NCBI GenBank assembly: GCA_030529365.1
Contig: JAUMXB010000005.1
Location: 1 to 64,000 of the forward strand
Direction: 5' to 3'
DNA length: 64,000 nt
Source of the DNA: Cardiobacteriaceae bacterium
GTDB taxonomy: Bacteria > Pseudomonadota > Gammaproteobacteria > Cardiobacteriales > Cardiobacteriaceae
Under the pieces are notes generated by a model. It did no database searches. It had not been told where the DNA came from and saw nothing but the letters and a program-made list of their open reading frames with translations. The translations under genes were made by a program, and so were the position numbers. Shown in pieces: positions 9,125-18,511 of the stretch. Positions within the stretch are counted from its first letter, which is position 1, and the number at the start of each line of letters is the position of its first letter.

Positions 9125-9158
9125 TACTCTCTAACCGGCTCGCAAGTCGATCACTTTA

Positions 9159-9366
9159 TGGCCGAATATTTTCATGTCAGACACCAGGTGCCCGACCTAC
9201 GAACGACATTGCGATCCATCCCGTAGGTCGGCCATTTATGGCCGACGCGAGATTTGATGTCGGGCACAAAGTGCCCGACCTACGAAATACATCATGCTTC
9301 ATCCCGTAGGTCGGTCATTTATGGCCGACATTTCAACGTCGGGCACAAAGTGCCCGACCTACGATT
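9159..9366. repeat. GTAGGTCGG hairpin repeats, two full copies and a partial
   Basis: Two direct copies (about 9221-9284 and 9305-9364) of a unit that opens CGTAGGTCGG, carries a CCATTTATGG-type inner palindrome and closes with CCCGACCTACG. A decayed third copy precedes them. The same motif recurs around 45826-45853. It lies at the 3' side of the carboxyspermidine dehydrogenase gene and can fold into long hairpins. The stretch 9017-9371 otherwise contains no gene. Confidence 0.75.
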
Positions 9367-9371
9367 TAAAA

Positions 9372-10562
9372 TTACAGCTCAACCACTTGCCACGGCAATC
9401 CGTACTGGGCGAGCACGTCGAGGAAAGGATCGGGGTCGAATTGCTCCATGTTGAAGACGCCTTCACCGCGCCATTTGCCATCGAGCATCATTTTGCCGCC
9501 AACCATCGCGGGAACGCCGGTGGTGTAGGAAATGGCCTGCGAGCCGACTTCGGCATAAGCCTCTTCATGGTCGCAAATATTGTAGATATAAACGGTTTTT
9601 TCCTTGCCGTCTTTCACGCCCTTGGCGACGCAACCAATGCAGGTTTTGCCCTTGGTACGCGGGCCGAGCGATGCCGGATCAGGCAAGACTGCCTTCAGGA
9701 ACTGGATGGGGATGATTTCCTTGCCTTCGAACATGACAGGCTCGATGGAGGTCATGCCGACGTTTTCCAGCACTTTCAGGTGATTGAGGTAGTTGTCGGA
9801 GAAGGTCATCCAGAAGCGCGCGGTTTTGATTTCCGGGAAGTGCTTGACGATGGATTCCAGTTCTTCGTGATACATCATATAGATGTTTTTCTCACCGATA
9901 CCAGCGGGGAAATCGAAGACGCGCTTGTGGGAGAGCGCGGGCGTGATTTGCCAGTCGCCGTTTTCCCAGTGCTTGGCATCGGCGGTCACTTCGCGGATGT
10001 TGATTTCCGGGTTGAAGTTGGTGGCAAAGGGCAGGCCGTGGTCGCCGGCGTTGGCGTCGATGATGTCGAGTTCGTGGATTTCGTCGAGCAGATGCTTTTT
10101 GATGTAGGCAGTGAAGACGTTGGTCACGCCCGGATCGAAGCCGCTGCCGAGGAGCGCCATGATGCCTTTCTGCTTGTAGCGCTCGTGGTAGGCCCATTGC
10201 CATTTGTATTCGAATTTGGCTTCTTCCGGCGGCTCGTAGTTGGCGGTATCGAGATAATCAACGCCGGTGGCAAGGCACGCATCCATGATCGGCAAATCCT
10301 GGTAGGGCAGCGCGATGTTCATGACCAGATCGGGCTTGATTTCCTCGATGAGCTGGATCATGTCGCCGACGTTGTCGGCATCGATTTCGCGGGTTTTCAC
10401 TTCCACGCCGTATTTGTTTTTGACGGCGAGCGCGATGTCATTGCATTTTTTCAGGGTGCGGCTCGCCAGCGTGATTTGCGTGAAGGTATCCTTGGCTTGC
10501 GCGCATTTGTGCACGACGACGTTGGATACGCCGCCAGCGCCGATGATGAGAACGTGGGACAT
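9372..10562 (-). CDS. Carboxyspermidine/carboxynorspermidine dehydrogenase (saccharopine dehydrogenase family)
   Basis: Expected to condense aspartate semialdehyde with putrescine (or diaminopropane) to carboxyspermidine, using NADPH, in the alternative spermidine pathway. It opens with a Rossmann GAGGVSNVVVHKCAQ motif and has the family hallmarks DYLDTANYEPPEEAKFEYKW and LGSGFDPGVTNVF. It has 396 residues. AGGAG lies about 7 nt before the ATG. The partner decarboxylase gene nspC, usually adjacent, is not in the window. Arginine decarboxylase (speA) lies one gene upstream and agmatinase (speB) 19 kb away, which could supply putrescine. A saccharopine reductase role is less likely given the close match to the polyamine subgroup. 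Confidence 0.85.
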   Translation of the reverse strand: MSHVLIIGAGGVSNVVVHKCAQAKDTFTQITLASRTLKKCNDIALAVKNKYGVEVKTREIDADNVGDMIQLIEEIKPDLVMNIALPYQDLPIMDACLATGVDYLDTANYEPPEEAKFEYKWQWAYHERYKQKGIMALLGSGFDPGVTNVFTAYIKKHLLDEIHELDIIDANAGDHGLPFATNFNPEINIREVTADAKHWENGDWQITPALSHKRVFDFPAGIGEKNIYMMYHEELESIVKHFPEIKTARFWMTFSDNYLNHLKVLENVGMTSIEPVMFEGKEIIPIQFLKAVLPDPASLGPRTKGKTCIGCVAKGVKDGKEKTVYIYNICDHEEAYAEVGSQAISYTTGVPAMVGGKMMLDGKWRGEGVFNMEQFDPDPFLDVLAQYGLPWQVVEL

Positions 10563-10603
10563 GGTTGGCTCCTATATGGATGGAAATGGGTGATGGCGGC
10601 GGA

Positions 10604-11605
10604 TTATACCGTTGCCGAAGGCATTTTGGGGCTGCAGGCGGCTCGGCTTTGCGCAATAAGTTGCACACCCCACAAGGCAAGCCATATCCACAACCCTGCG
10701 ACACTAAAATAGAGTTGCGCGAAAAAGTAGTAGGGGTGGTAGGACACGCCCTGCAAGCTGATGGCAGATCTCGGGCGGATATGCAGGGGCTTGTCCATCG
10801 CGGCGGGCGCAGCATCGATGATTTCCACATCAAGATAATGGAATCCGGCATTGGGCTGGCAGATGGCGGAAGGCGTGATTGGTTCAAAGTGCCGCCCCCC
10901 TTCGCTGCGCAAAATTTGTTCGCATCCGCTATCGCTGCGGAGGCGCAGGGTCACGGGGTTTTTATCAAAAAAATCCCAGCTGCTATTTTCAGCAAAGTTG
11001 TCGAACTTTAAGATGTCCAAATCTATTTCCACTCTCGGTAGATAATGCGAAGTTGGACGGAAATAGTGCAGACGGGCGGTTTCGCCTTTTTGCACACGGA
11101 TCATTGCGGTATTGCTGTAATTGCTGACCATATAACCGCTGACAGTTACAGCCAGGCAGCACAGGACGGCGACAAGAAAAGCCTTTTTGTGCTTCGCTTG
11201 CGGCGCGACGACGGGAAGCGACAGATGCTTTTGCCAATGGGTGTACATGAACCAGGAGAATAACGCGGCAATTGCAGCGCTAACAATCATGAGAACCGGC
11301 AGAAACAGAATATCCGCCGCTCCCCTTACCCATAGCAGCCAATAAATCAACATTGCCATAGCACCGACGACGGCGGCGAAACGATAAAATACGGTGACAG
11401 AAAGTCTGGGCATAAGGATTTCCAAGATTGCCCAAATGACTATTGCGGCACATCCCAAAAACATGAAAACAAGCAGCGCCATCATCAAACCACCACCCAC
11501 ACCGAAGATGCCAATACCCGGCACGAGCAAGATCGCAAAAATGACCAAGAGCAGGCGCAACAGGCGGCTCAAGGTGAAATAGAGTGTTCGGGCGGATATT
11601 GTCAT
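10604..11605 (-). CDS. Unknown membrane protein
   Basis: A 333-residue protein I do not recognise. The first half contains about five hydrophobic helices (for example LLRLLLVIFAILLVPGIGIF and FLPVLMIVSAAIAALFSW). A further helix around 145-163 (AFLVAVLCCLAVTVSGYMV) leads to a soluble, probably periplasmic domain of about 130 residues with two Cys (DSGCEQ and SAICQP). A last helix at about 295-315 precedes a short tail. No ribosome binding site is obvious at the ATG. It sits alone between speA and the carboxyspermidine dehydrogenase gene on the same strand; no function can be inferred from that. Confidence 0.65.
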   Translation of the reverse strand: MTISARTLYFTLSRLLRLLLVIFAILLVPGIGIFGVGGGLMMALLVFMFLGCAAIVIWAILEILMPRLSVTVFYRFAAVVGAMAMLIYWLLWVRGAADILFLPVLMIVSAAIAALFSWFMYTHWQKHLSLPVVAPQAKHKKAFLVAVLCCLAVTVSGYMVSNYSNTAMIRVQKGETARLHYFRPTSHYLPRVEIDLDILKFDNFAENSSWDFFDKNPVTLRLRSDSGCEQILRSEGGRHFEPITPSAICQPNAGFHYLDVEIIDAAPAAMDKPLHIRPRSAISLQGVSYHPYYFFAQLYFSVAGLWIWLALWGVQLIAQSRAACSPKMPSATV

Positions 11606-11655
11606 GACACTATGGAGTTTTGTGTCGCAAGAAAAATAAAATCTTCTTTTATGGC

Positions 11656-11734
11656 ATTTTTACACCATCAAAAAGCGCTTATCGTGAGAAAATTTCTCAA
11701 AACAAGCGCTTTACCATGAGAAAATTTCCCATCA
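11656..11734. repeat. AAGCGCTT intergenic repeat, copy 4 (two-core)
   Basis: Cores at 11673-11680 and 11704-11711, 31 bp apart, with GAGAAAATTTCTC between. The stop codon of speA (11732-11734) lies at the right edge of the element. Confidence 0.9.
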
Positions 11735-13630
11735 AGGTTCGTAATAGGTATAGCCGCGCAGGCCGGTGGCGAAGGCATCGACGAGGTGCTGGCGTTCGGC
11801 GGCGGTAATCGTGCCGTTGCGCACGGCGCGTTCCGCGGTCTGGCGGAATTGCGCGAGCAGGTTGGCGGGCTGGTATTCGACGTAGCTCAAGACGTCGGCC
11901 ACGGTATCGCCTTCCACTTCATCAACGAAATCGATGCTGCCGTCTTCGTGGATATAGACGGAGACGACGTGCGTATCGCCGAGCAGGTTGTGCAGGTCGC
12001 CCAGCGTTTCCTGATACGCCCCGACCAGGAAAGCGCCGAGATAGTAGTCTTCGCCATCGCGGATATCGTGCAGCGGCAGAACGTTGGTGATGTCGCCGTC
12101 GTTTACGAAATGATCGATTTTGCCGTCGGAATCGCAGGTCATGTCGGCGATGATCACATTGCGCGTCGGGCGTTCGTTCAGGCGGTGCAGGGGCACCACC
12201 GGGAAAATCTGGTCGATCGCCCAGGCGTCCGGCAGGGATTGGAAGACGCTGAAGTTGCCGTAGTAAATGTCGGCGAGCATTTTTTTGAGGATATCCGGCT
12301 CGGAGATGGCATCGGGTTCGTCGTCGGTGATTTTCGCGACTTCTTTCATGATGCACATGAAGATTTGCTCGACTTCGCTTCTGACGCGCAACGGCAGGTT
12401 GCCGCGCATGAAGGCATCGCGCGCTTCGTCGCGGTAATAGATGGCGTCGTTGAAGCATTCCTGCGCGGTTTTGGCGGTCAGTGCATGATATGTGTAGTGC
12501 AGATTGCGCAGCATGGCGCTTTCTTCGTCTTCGCGCAGCGCCGGCATTTTCGCGTCGGAAAAGCCGGTGACGTCGAGGATGTCGAAAAGCAGCACGCTGG
12601 AATAGGCGGTCACGGCGCGGCCGGATTCGGTGACGATCGTCGGGTGAGGAATGCCTTCTTCGTCGAGTACGGTCTGGATCGTTTCCACCACGTCAGCGCA
12701 ATATTCCTCGAGACCGTAGTTGCGGCTGTGAATGGCGCTGGAACGGCTGCCGTCGTAATCGACGGCCAAACCGCCGCCGAGATCGAGGAAACGCATCGGC
12801 GCGCCCTCTTCCACCAGCTCGGCATAATAGCGGCAAGCTTCGCGCACGCCGGTACGGATGTCGCGGATATTGGGGATTTGCGAGCCGAGGTGGTAGTGCA
12901 GGAATTGCAGGCAATCGAGCATACCCGCTTCTTTGAGACCGTCAATCACGCCGACCAGCTGGCTCGCGTTCAGGCCGAACATGGAGCGGTCGCCGCTGGT
13001 GGAATTCCAGTGCCCGGAGACGTGCGAAAAAAGTTTGGTACGCACGCCAACCATGGGGCGGATGCCCATGCGCCGCGAGCAATCGACGATGATCGGCAGT
13101 TCCGCCGGCGTTTCGATCACGAAGATCACGTTGAAACCGAGCTTGGTCATGCCGAGGCCGAGTTCAACAAATTCGCGGTCCTTGTAGCCGTTGCAGACGA
13201 TAAGCGCGCCCGGCTCTTGCAGCATGGAGAGCGCAATCATGAGTTCGGCTTTCGAGCCTGCCTCCAGACCATGCTGGTAAGGCGCACCGAAACGCACAAT
13301 ATCTTCAATGACTTGCGCCTGCTGGTTGACCTTGATCGGGAACACGCCGCGATACTCGCCCTGATAGTTGGCCTCACGAATCGCCTTGGCAAAGGTTTCA
13401 TTCAGCTCGCGAATCTGGTTTTCCAGCAAATTCTGGATGCGCAGCAATACCGGCATTTGCTTGCCGCGCGCCTTCATGCCTTCGATCAGCTCCAGGAGAG
13501 GCACTTTGCGTGCGCCATTGGCGGTAACGGCGAGATTGCCATCCTCGTTGATGACGAAATAGCCCGCGCCCCAGCCGGAGACGTTGTATTGGGCTTCGGC
13601 ATCGTCGATGGTCCAGTCGTGTTGGGTCAA
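11732..13630 (-). CDS. speA: Biosynthetic arginine decarboxylase
   Basis: PLP-dependent decarboxylase converting arginine to agmatine, first step of putrescine synthesis. Visible features are the N-terminal VSGWGAGYFVINEDGN opening, the PLP-lysine segment (YRGVFPIKVNQQ), HYHLGSQIPNIRDIR, the glycine loop FLDLGGGLAVDYDG, and a C-terminal domain with IADMTCDSDGKID. It has 632 residues, as expected. The best start is a TTG with GAGG eight nt upstream; no ATG lies nearby in frame. Agmatinase (speB) elsewhere in the window completes the route to putrescine. The C-terminal codon and stop run into repeat copy 4. Confidence 0.95.
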   Translation of the reverse strand: MTQHDWTIDDAEAQYNVSGWGAGYFVINEDGNLAVTANGARKVPLLELIEGMKARGKQMPVLLRIQNLLENQIRELNETFAKAIREANYQGEYRGVFPIKVNQQAQVIEDIVRFGAPYQHGLEAGSKAELMIALSMLQEPGALIVCNGYKDREFVELGLGMTKLGFNVIFVIETPAELPIIVDCSRRMGIRPMVGVRTKLFSHVSGHWNSTSGDRSMFGLNASQLVGVIDGLKEAGMLDCLQFLHYHLGSQIPNIRDIRTGVREACRYYAELVEEGAPMRFLDLGGGLAVDYDGSRSSAIHSRNYGLEEYCADVVETIQTVLDEEGIPHPTIVTESGRAVTAYSSVLLFDILDVTGFSDAKMPALREDEESAMLRNLHYTYHALTAKTAQECFNDAIYYRDEARDAFMRGNLPLRVRSEVEQIFMCIMKEVAKITDDEPDAISEPDILKKMLADIYYGNFSVFQSLPDAWAIDQIFPVVPLHRLNERPTRNVIIADMTCDSDGKIDHFVNDGDITNVLPLHDIRDGEDYYLGAFLVGAYQETLGDLHNLLGDTHVVSVYIHEDGSIDFVDEVEGDTVADVLSYVEYQPANLLAQFRQTAERAVRNGTITAAERQHLVDAFATGLRGYTYYEP

Positions 13631-13693
13631 TTGCGTGTCCTCATGCTCATAGGTTGAAAAAGCGGCGCATCATTGGCATTTTCGCCTGCCAAG

Positions 13694-14134
13694 TCAAGCA
13701 GGTTGTGCCACCGATACGGATTTGCCCGCCAGCAGCGCTTCCTGCCGGTCCATCATCTGGCGCAGGGTTTCCACCGGGCTTTCGCCATCAAAATCCAGCA
13801 TCTGCCCGCGGAAAACATCCTGATGACGGATGAAAAGCGTCAGGCATTGCTCGAGATAGTTGCCGAGAATGCCGGCGAGCAGGCTGTCTTCATAGCCGAC
13901 CAGCTCGGCGAGCATGCGTTGCGGCAGCACCGGCGTCTTGCCATGCAGCTCGTCTTCGGCAAGGATCTGGAACAGCACGGCACGGGTAATATCGGCGCCG
14001 TTGGTGGCATCGATCACGCACACCTGCTCGCTCTCGGCAAACAGCGCCTTCACGTCTTCCAGGGAAACGTAGCGGCTCGCGCCAGTGTCGTAGAGCCGAC
14101 GGTTGGCGTATTTCTTGATCTGGCGGATGCTCAT
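13694..14134 (-). CDS. phaR: Polyhydroxyalkanoate synthesis regulator PhaR
   Basis: DNA-binding regulator family that controls phasin and polyhydroxyalkanoate genes. The conserved N-terminal PHB/PHA accumulation regulator domain begins MSIRQIKKYANRRLYDTGAS and continues through YVSLEDVKALF and VIDATNGADITRAVLFQIL. It has 146 residues. The start codon overlaps the stop of the upstream small lipoprotein gene (TGATGAG). No PHA synthase or phasin gene is in the window, so the target here is unknown. Confidence 0.85.
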   Translation of the reverse strand: MSIRQIKKYANRRLYDTGASRYVSLEDVKALFAESEQVCVIDATNGADITRAVLFQILAEDELHGKTPVLPQRMLAELVGYEDSLLAGILGNYLEQCLTLFIRHQDVFRGQMLDFDGESPVETLRQMMDRQEALLAGKSVSVAQPA

Positions 14135-14364
14135 CAGAACAACCAGCCGCTTTTGCTGTTGCGTGGCGTATATTCGCCGCCAAGCATGGCGCACTGCGCC
14201 TGCGTCAGCGATTCATGATAGGTGCGGCACTGCCCGCCCTCGCATACTTCGATGTTGCGGCAATCGCCCTTGGAGAGATTGTGGGTGCCGGCGGAAATGT
14301 TGGCATTGCCGGAAGAACATCCGGCAAGCGCGGCGGCAAGACAAAAAGAGAAGAAAATTCGCAT
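14134..14364 (-). CDS. Small secreted lipoprotein of unknown function
   Basis: A 76-residue protein with a classical lipoprotein signal (MRIFFSFCLAAALAGC, lipobox LAGC). The mature part, about 60 residues, contains four Cys spaced as two pairs (GDCRNIEVCEGGQCRTYH and QAQCAML), suggesting disulfides in the periplasm. I chose the ATG at 14364 because the signal peptide begins there; the longer frame adds an implausible leader. It overlaps phaR by one base, so the two are probably co-translated although no functional link is evident. Confidence 0.65.
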   Translation of the reverse strand: MRIFFSFCLAAALAGCSSGNANISAGTHNLSKGDCRNIEVCEGGQCRTYHESLTQAQCAMLGGEYTPRNSKSGWLF

Positions 14365-14455
14365 GATGAACAAGCTTCGCCTGCTGAAAATGAGGTGCAT
14401 ACTATAGCCGCGCAGCCCCTGCAAAGCAAAGGCTATACCTGGCTACTGGAAAAAT

Positions 14456-14536
14456 GGTAAATTTTCTCACCAACAAGCGCTTATCGTGAGAAAATTTATC
14501 ATAACAAGCGCTTCTTAATGAGAAAAAACTACTATT
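14456..14536. repeat. AAGCGCTT intergenic repeat, copy 5 (two-core)
   Basis: Cores at 14475-14482 and 14506-14513, 31 bp apart. The left arm reads ATTTTCTCACCAAC and the inner palindrome GAGAAAATTTATC. It lies just past the yfaE stop codon. Confidence 0.88.
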
Positions 14537-14554
14537 TCTTGATGATTTATATTT

Positions 14555-14839
14555 TCAATTTTCTTCTTCATCTTCTTCGGGAAGCATCGGTTCTTCCAGC
14601 AGAATATCGCCTGCCGGCACGGCGCAGCAGGCCAGCACTTCCCCGCGGCTGAGATAGGCCAGCGGTTTGCCCGCCGGATAATGGATGTCGCCGCTGATGA
14701 CGCGCATCCGGCAGGAGCCGCAATAGCCCTGGCGGCACTGGTATTCAATATCGTGCCCGGCGCGTTCCAGTCCCTCCAGCAGGGTTTCGCCTTCTTTCAG
14801 GACGATGCGCTCCAGCCCCAGCGTGACAACAGCCTTCAT
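14555..14839 (-). CDS. yfaE: 2Fe-2S ferredoxin YfaE, ribonucleotide reductase cofactor maintenance
   Basis: Plant-type ferredoxin that supplies electrons to maintain or regenerate the diferric-tyrosyl radical of NrdB. The cluster ligands are visible as YQCRQGYCGSCRMRV, with the last Cys in the VLACCAVPAGDI segment. It has 94 residues, with an acidic C-terminus. It starts 2 nt after the nrdB stop, the same nrdA-nrdB-yfaE order as E. coli. Confidence 0.93.
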   Translation of the reverse strand: MKAVVTLGLERIVLKEGETLLEGLERAGHDIEYQCRQGYCGSCRMRVISGDIHYPAGKPLAYLSRGEVLACCAVPAGDILLEEPMLPEEDEEEN

Positions 14840-14841
14840 GC

Positions 14842-15984
14842 TCACAACTCGAAGTCGTCCAGATCGTCGAGATTGACTTCGGAGTCGATCTGGCCGATGA
14901 GGTAGGAGCTGATTTCCACTTCCTGCGGGGCAACCTGCACGTTGTCCGAAGACAGCCAGGCGTTGATCCAGGGAATCGGATTCTGGCGGCTTTGCGGGAA
15001 GGCCGGCGCGAGGCCGACGGCCTGCATGCGCAGATTGGTGATGTATTCGATGTACTGGCAGAGGATGTCTTTGTTGAGCCCTATCATCGAGCCGTCCTTG
15101 AAGAGATATTCCGCCCATTCCTTTTCCTGCTCGGCGGCAAGCGTGAAGATGCGCGCGCTTTCTTCGACGCATTCGCGGGCGATATCGACCATTTCCGGGT
15201 CATCATGGCCTTCGCGCATGAGGTTGATCATTTGCTGGGTGCCGGTGAGATGCAGTGCTTCGTCGCGGGCGATGAGCCTGATGATTTTGGCATTGCCTTC
15301 CATGAGTTCACGTTCGGCAAAGGCGAAGGAACAGGCAAAGGAAACATAGAAACGGATGGCTTCCAGCACGTTCACGCACATGAGGCAAAGGTAGATTTTC
15401 TTCTTGAGCTCGCGCCTGGTGACAACGATTTCGCGCCCGTGGCAGAGGTAGGTTCCTTCGCCATAGAGCAAATAATGCTGGGAAAATTCGATGACGTCGT
15501 CGTAATAGACGGCGATGTCGGCGGCACGGCGCCGGATGTATTCGTTATCGACGATGTCGTCGAAGACGATGCCGGGATCGTTGACGATATTCCTGATGAT
15601 ATGGGTATAGGAGCGCGAGTGGATGGTCTCGGAAAAGGCCCAGGTCTCGATCCAGGTTTCAAGCTCGGGGATGGACACCAGCGGCAGCAGTGCCACATTG
15701 GGGCTTCGGCCCTGGATGGAATCAAGCAAAGTCTGGTATTTCAGGTTGCTGATAAAAATGTGTTTTTCGTGCTCGGGCAAATTCTGGTAGTCGATCCTGT
15801 CCTGGGAGACGTCGATTTCCTCCGGCCGCCAGAAAAACGACAGCTGCTTTTCAATCAGTTTTTCGAAAACTTCAAATTTTTGCTGGTCATAACGTGCCAC
15901 GTTGACCGGCTGGCCGAGAAACATAGGCTCGAGCAACGGATCATTTTTTTTCTGCACGAAAGTGGAATAGTTTTTCATCGCCAT
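14842..15984 (-). CDS. nrdB: Class Ia ribonucleoside-diphosphate reductase, beta subunit
   Basis: Small subunit that houses the diiron centre and tyrosyl radical for deoxyribonucleotide synthesis. Long stretches match NrdB closely ([53 protein letters not shown]), including iron ligands in the Trp-Ala-Phe-Ser-Glu-Thr-Ile-His segment and in [12 protein letters not shown]. It has 380 residues. The start at 15984 is chosen because AAGGAG lies seven nt upstream. It follows nrdA by 11 nt and precedes yfaE by 2 nt. Confidence 0.97.
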   Translation of the reverse strand: MAMKNYSTFVQKKNDPLLEPMFLGQPVNVARYDQQKFEVFEKLIEKQLSFFWRPEEIDVSQDRIDYQNLPEHEKHIFISNLKYQTLLDSIQGRSPNVALLPLVSIPELETWIETWAFSETIHSRSYTHIIRNIVNDPGIVFDDIVDNEYIRRRAADIAVYYDDVIEFSQHYLLYGEGTYLCHGREIVVTRRELKKKIYLCLMCVNVLEAIRFYVSFACSFAFAERELMEGNAKIIRLIARDEALHLTGTQQMINLMREGHDDPEMVDIARECVEESARIFTLAAEQEKEWAEYLFKDGSMIGLNKDILCQYIEYITNLRMQAVGLAPAFPQSRQNPIPWINAWLSSDNVQVAPQEVEISSYLIGQIDSEVNLDDLDDFEL

Positions 15985-15995
15985 GGGGAAACTCC

Positions 15996-18254
15996 TTAGA
16001 TTTTGCACGCGCCACCGAGGCAGTCCCCGGCAAGGTCATCCTGTTTGTCGGCTGCCCCATCTCGCGTGTTGTGGTAATACAGGGTCTTGATGCCCAGTTT
16101 GTAGGCCAGCAGCAAATCCTTGATGAGCTGGTTCATCGGCACCTTGCCGCCCGGGAAACGCGCAGGATCGTAGCTGGTGTTGGCGGAAATGGATTGATCG
16201 ACAAATTTCTGCATCACACCGACCAGCTCCAGATAGCCCCTGTTTTCCGGCATGTGCCACAAAAGCTCGTAGGCATCTTTCAGACGCCCGAATTCCGGCA
16301 CCACCTGCTTCAAAATGCCGTCTTTCGACGCTTTCACCGAGACATGGCCACGCGGTGGCTCAATGCCGTTGGTGGCATTGGCAATCTGTGAACTGGTCTC
16401 CGAGGGCATGAGCGCGGAGAGCGTGGAATTGCGCAGGCCATGGGCAAGAATGTCCGCGCGCAGGCCTTCCCAGTCGAAATGCAGGGGTTCGGCGCAAACG
16501 TCGTCAAGTTCTCTTTTGTAGGTATCGACGGGCAACAACCCCTTGGCATAGGTGGTTTCGTGAAAGGCCGGACAGGCGCCCAGTTCGCGCGCCAGCCGGT
16601 TCGAGGCTTTCAGCAGATAGTATTGCAGCGCCTCGAAGGTGCGGTGGGTCAGCGCCAAACCGCTGCCGTCGGAATATTTCGCGCCGTTCCTGGCGAGAAA
16701 ATAGGCATAGTTGATCACGCCGATACCGAGCGTGCGCCGCGCCATGGTGGCATTTTTCGCGGCAAGCACCGGATAATCCTGATAATCGAGAAGCGCATCC
16801 AGCGCGCGCACGATGAGGTCGGCCACCGGCTCCATCTCCTCAACGCGGTCGAAAGCGCCAAGATTGATGGCAGACAATGTACACAGCGCGATTTCGCCAT
16901 CCGGATCGTTCAGATCCTGCAAGGGTTTGGTCGGCAGGGCAATTTCCATGCACAGATTGGACTGGCGCACCGGCGCAACTGCCGGATCGAAGGGACTGTG
17001 CGTATTGCAGTGATCGACATTCTGGATGTAGATGCGCCCGGTACCGGCACGTTCCTGCAACATCTGCGAGAAAAGATCGACAGCAGGCACGCGGCGCTTG
17101 CGAATGGAAGCATCATTTTCATATTGCACGTAAAGGCGCTCGAATTCGGCCTGGTCGGCAAAAAATGCTTCGTAAAGCCCGGGCACATCCGAGGGAGAAA
17201 ACAGGGTAATATCCTGTTTTTTCAGAAGACGGTTATACAGCGTACGGTTGATCTGCACGCCGTAATCCATATGGCGGATGCGGTTTTCCTCCACGCCGCG
17301 ATTGTTTTTGAGCACCAGAAGCGCTTCCGCCTCCAGATGCCAGAGCGGATAGAAAAGCGTGGCTGCCCCGCCGCGCACCCCGCCCTGCGAACAGCATTTC
17401 ACCGCAGCCTGGAAAAGTTTGTAGAAGGGAATACAGCCGGTATGGCGCGCCTCGCCGCCGCGAATCTCGCTGCCTTCGGCACGGATGCGTCCGCCGTTGA
17501 TGCCAATGCCGGCGCGTTGCGACACATAGCGAACAATGGCGCTGGTGGTCGCATTGATGGAATCGAGGCTGTCACCGCATTCGATGAGCACGCAGGAGCT
17601 GAACTGGCGCGACGGCGTGCGCACGCCGGACATGATCGGCGTGGGCAGGGAAAGCCTGAAAGTGGACGCCGCATCATAGAAGCGCTTCACATAATCGAGG
17701 CGCGTGGCTTGCGGATAGCGGGAAAAAAGGCACATGCCCACCAGCATGTACAAAAATTGCGGACTTTCATACACTTCTCGCGTCACGCGATTTTGCACCA
17801 GATATTTGCCCTCGAGCTGTTTCACGGCGGCATAGGCGAAATTCATGTCGCGGCCATGGTCAATATGGCGGTCAAGCTCGGCAAACTCTGCCTCGCTGTA
17901 ATCGGCAAGCAGGGCAGGATCGTATTTGCCGGCTTCGACCAGCTTTTTCACATGCACGTAAAACGCGGGTGGTTCGAACCTGCCGTAGGCAATCTTGCGC
18001 AAATGGAAAATGGCCAGGCGCGCAGCGAGATACTGGTAATCCGGCGCCTCCTCGCTGATGAGATCGGCGGCCGACTTGATCAGCGTTTCATGGATGTCAC
18101 GGGTGCGGATGCCGTCGTAAAACTGGATATGCGAGCGCAACTCCACCTGCGAGACCGACACATTGGACAAACCCTCCGCCGCCCAGGTCACCACACGATG
18201 AATCTTGTCGAGGTCTATTGCCTCCTTGCGCCCGTCACGCTTGGTGACGCGCAT
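15996..18254 (-). CDS. nrdA: Class Ia ribonucleoside-diphosphate reductase, alpha subunit
   Basis: Catalytic large subunit. The ATP-cone domain is at the N-terminus ([20 protein letters not shown]), followed by the barrel with [17 protein letters not shown], the IALPTKPL region, NLCMEIALP and [18 protein letters not shown], and the C-terminal redox pair (DCLGGACKI). It has about 752 residues. The start at 18254 (MRVTKRDG) fits the family and has GGGAG about ten nt upstream; an ATG six codons earlier (18272) with a very close purine run is the alternative. A pair of NrdR boxes lies directly upstream. Confidence 0.96.
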   Translation of the reverse strand: MRVTKRDGRKEAIDLDKIHRVVTWAAEGLSNVSVSQVELRSHIQFYDGIRTRDIHETLIKSAADLISEEAPDYQYLAARLAIFHLRKIAYGRFEPPAFYVHVKKLVEAGKYDPALLADYSEAEFAELDRHIDHGRDMNFAYAAVKQLEGKYLVQNRVTREVYESPQFLYMLVGMCLFSRYPQATRLDYVKRFYDAASTFRLSLPTPIMSGVRTPSRQFSSCVLIECGDSLDSINATTSAIVRYVSQRAGIGINGGRIRAEGSEIRGGEARHTGCIPFYKLFQAAVKCCSQGGVRGGAATLFYPLWHLEAEALLVLKNNRGVEENRIRHMDYGVQINRTLYNRLLKKQDITLFSPSDVPGLYEAFFADQAEFERLYVQYENDASIRKRRVPAVDLFSQMLQERAGTGRIYIQNVDHCNTHSPFDPAVAPVRQSNLCMEIALPTKPLQDLNDPDGEIALCTLSAINLGAFDRVEEMEPVADLIVRALDALLDYQDYPVLAAKNATMARRTLGIGVINYAYFLARNGAKYSDGSGLALTHRTFEALQYYLLKASNRLARELGACPAFHETTYAKGLLPVDTYKRELDDVCAEPLHFDWEGLRADILAHGLRNSTLSALMPSETSSQIANATNGIEPPRGHVSVKASKDGILKQVVPEFGRLKDAYELLWHMPENRGYLELVGVMQKFVDQSISANTSYDPARFPGGKVPMNQLIKDLLLAYKLGIKTLYYHNTRDGAADKQDDLAGDCLGGACKI

Positions 18255-18283
18255 GTTTTCCGCTCCCGTCATCTCTCCCCCAA

Positions 18284-18299
18284 ACACAACATATATGGT
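18284..18299 (-). promoter_or_regulatory. NrdR box 2 (proximal)
   Basis: ACACAACATATATGGT matches about 13 of 16 positions of the NrdR box consensus as I remember it (ACACWATATATWGTGT). It begins exactly 31 bp from the second box, the three-turn spacing known for tandem NrdR boxes, and lies between the promoter and nrdA. Confidence 0.75.
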
Positions 18300-18314
18300 C
18301 AAAAAAATTTTTCG

Positions 18315-18330
18315 GCACTATATAGTGTGT
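18315..18330 (-). promoter_or_regulatory. NrdR box 1 (distal), overlapping the nrdA -10
   Basis: GCACTATATAGTGTGT contains a perfect 12-bp palindrome (18316-18327) and matches 14 of 16 positions of the NrdR consensus. It overlaps the predicted -10, so NrdR bound there would block transcription. Confidence 0.8.
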
Positions 18331-18345
18331 TTTGATGCGAATCAA
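18317..18345 (-). promoter_or_regulatory. Predicted sigma-70 promoter of nrdA-nrdB-yfaE
   Basis: On the minus strand TTGATT (18340-18345) and TATAGT (18317-18322) are separated by 17 bp. The -10 is covered by NrdR box 1. This is inference from spacing and match. Confidence 0.6.
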
Positions 18346-18421
18346 TCTTGACAAAAAGCCTGCGGGAAAAATGGCAAACGCCTTCGCCGGATAGCTGTCA
18401 AAAAAGAACGCAGGGAAAGCA

Positions 18422-18511
18422 TATGAGAAAATTTCTCACCAACAAGCGCTTGTAGTAAGATTTTTTCTCGTAACAAGCGCTTCATGATGATAAAAAATGA
18501 CTATTTTAGTG
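18422..18511. repeat. AAGCGCTT intergenic repeat, copy 6 (two-core)
   Basis: Cores at 18444-18451 and 18475-18482, 31 bp apart. The right end reads TGATAAAAAATGACTATTTT. The thiE stop codon (TAG on the minus strand, 18501-18503) is the TAG of the element end. Confidence 0.9.
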
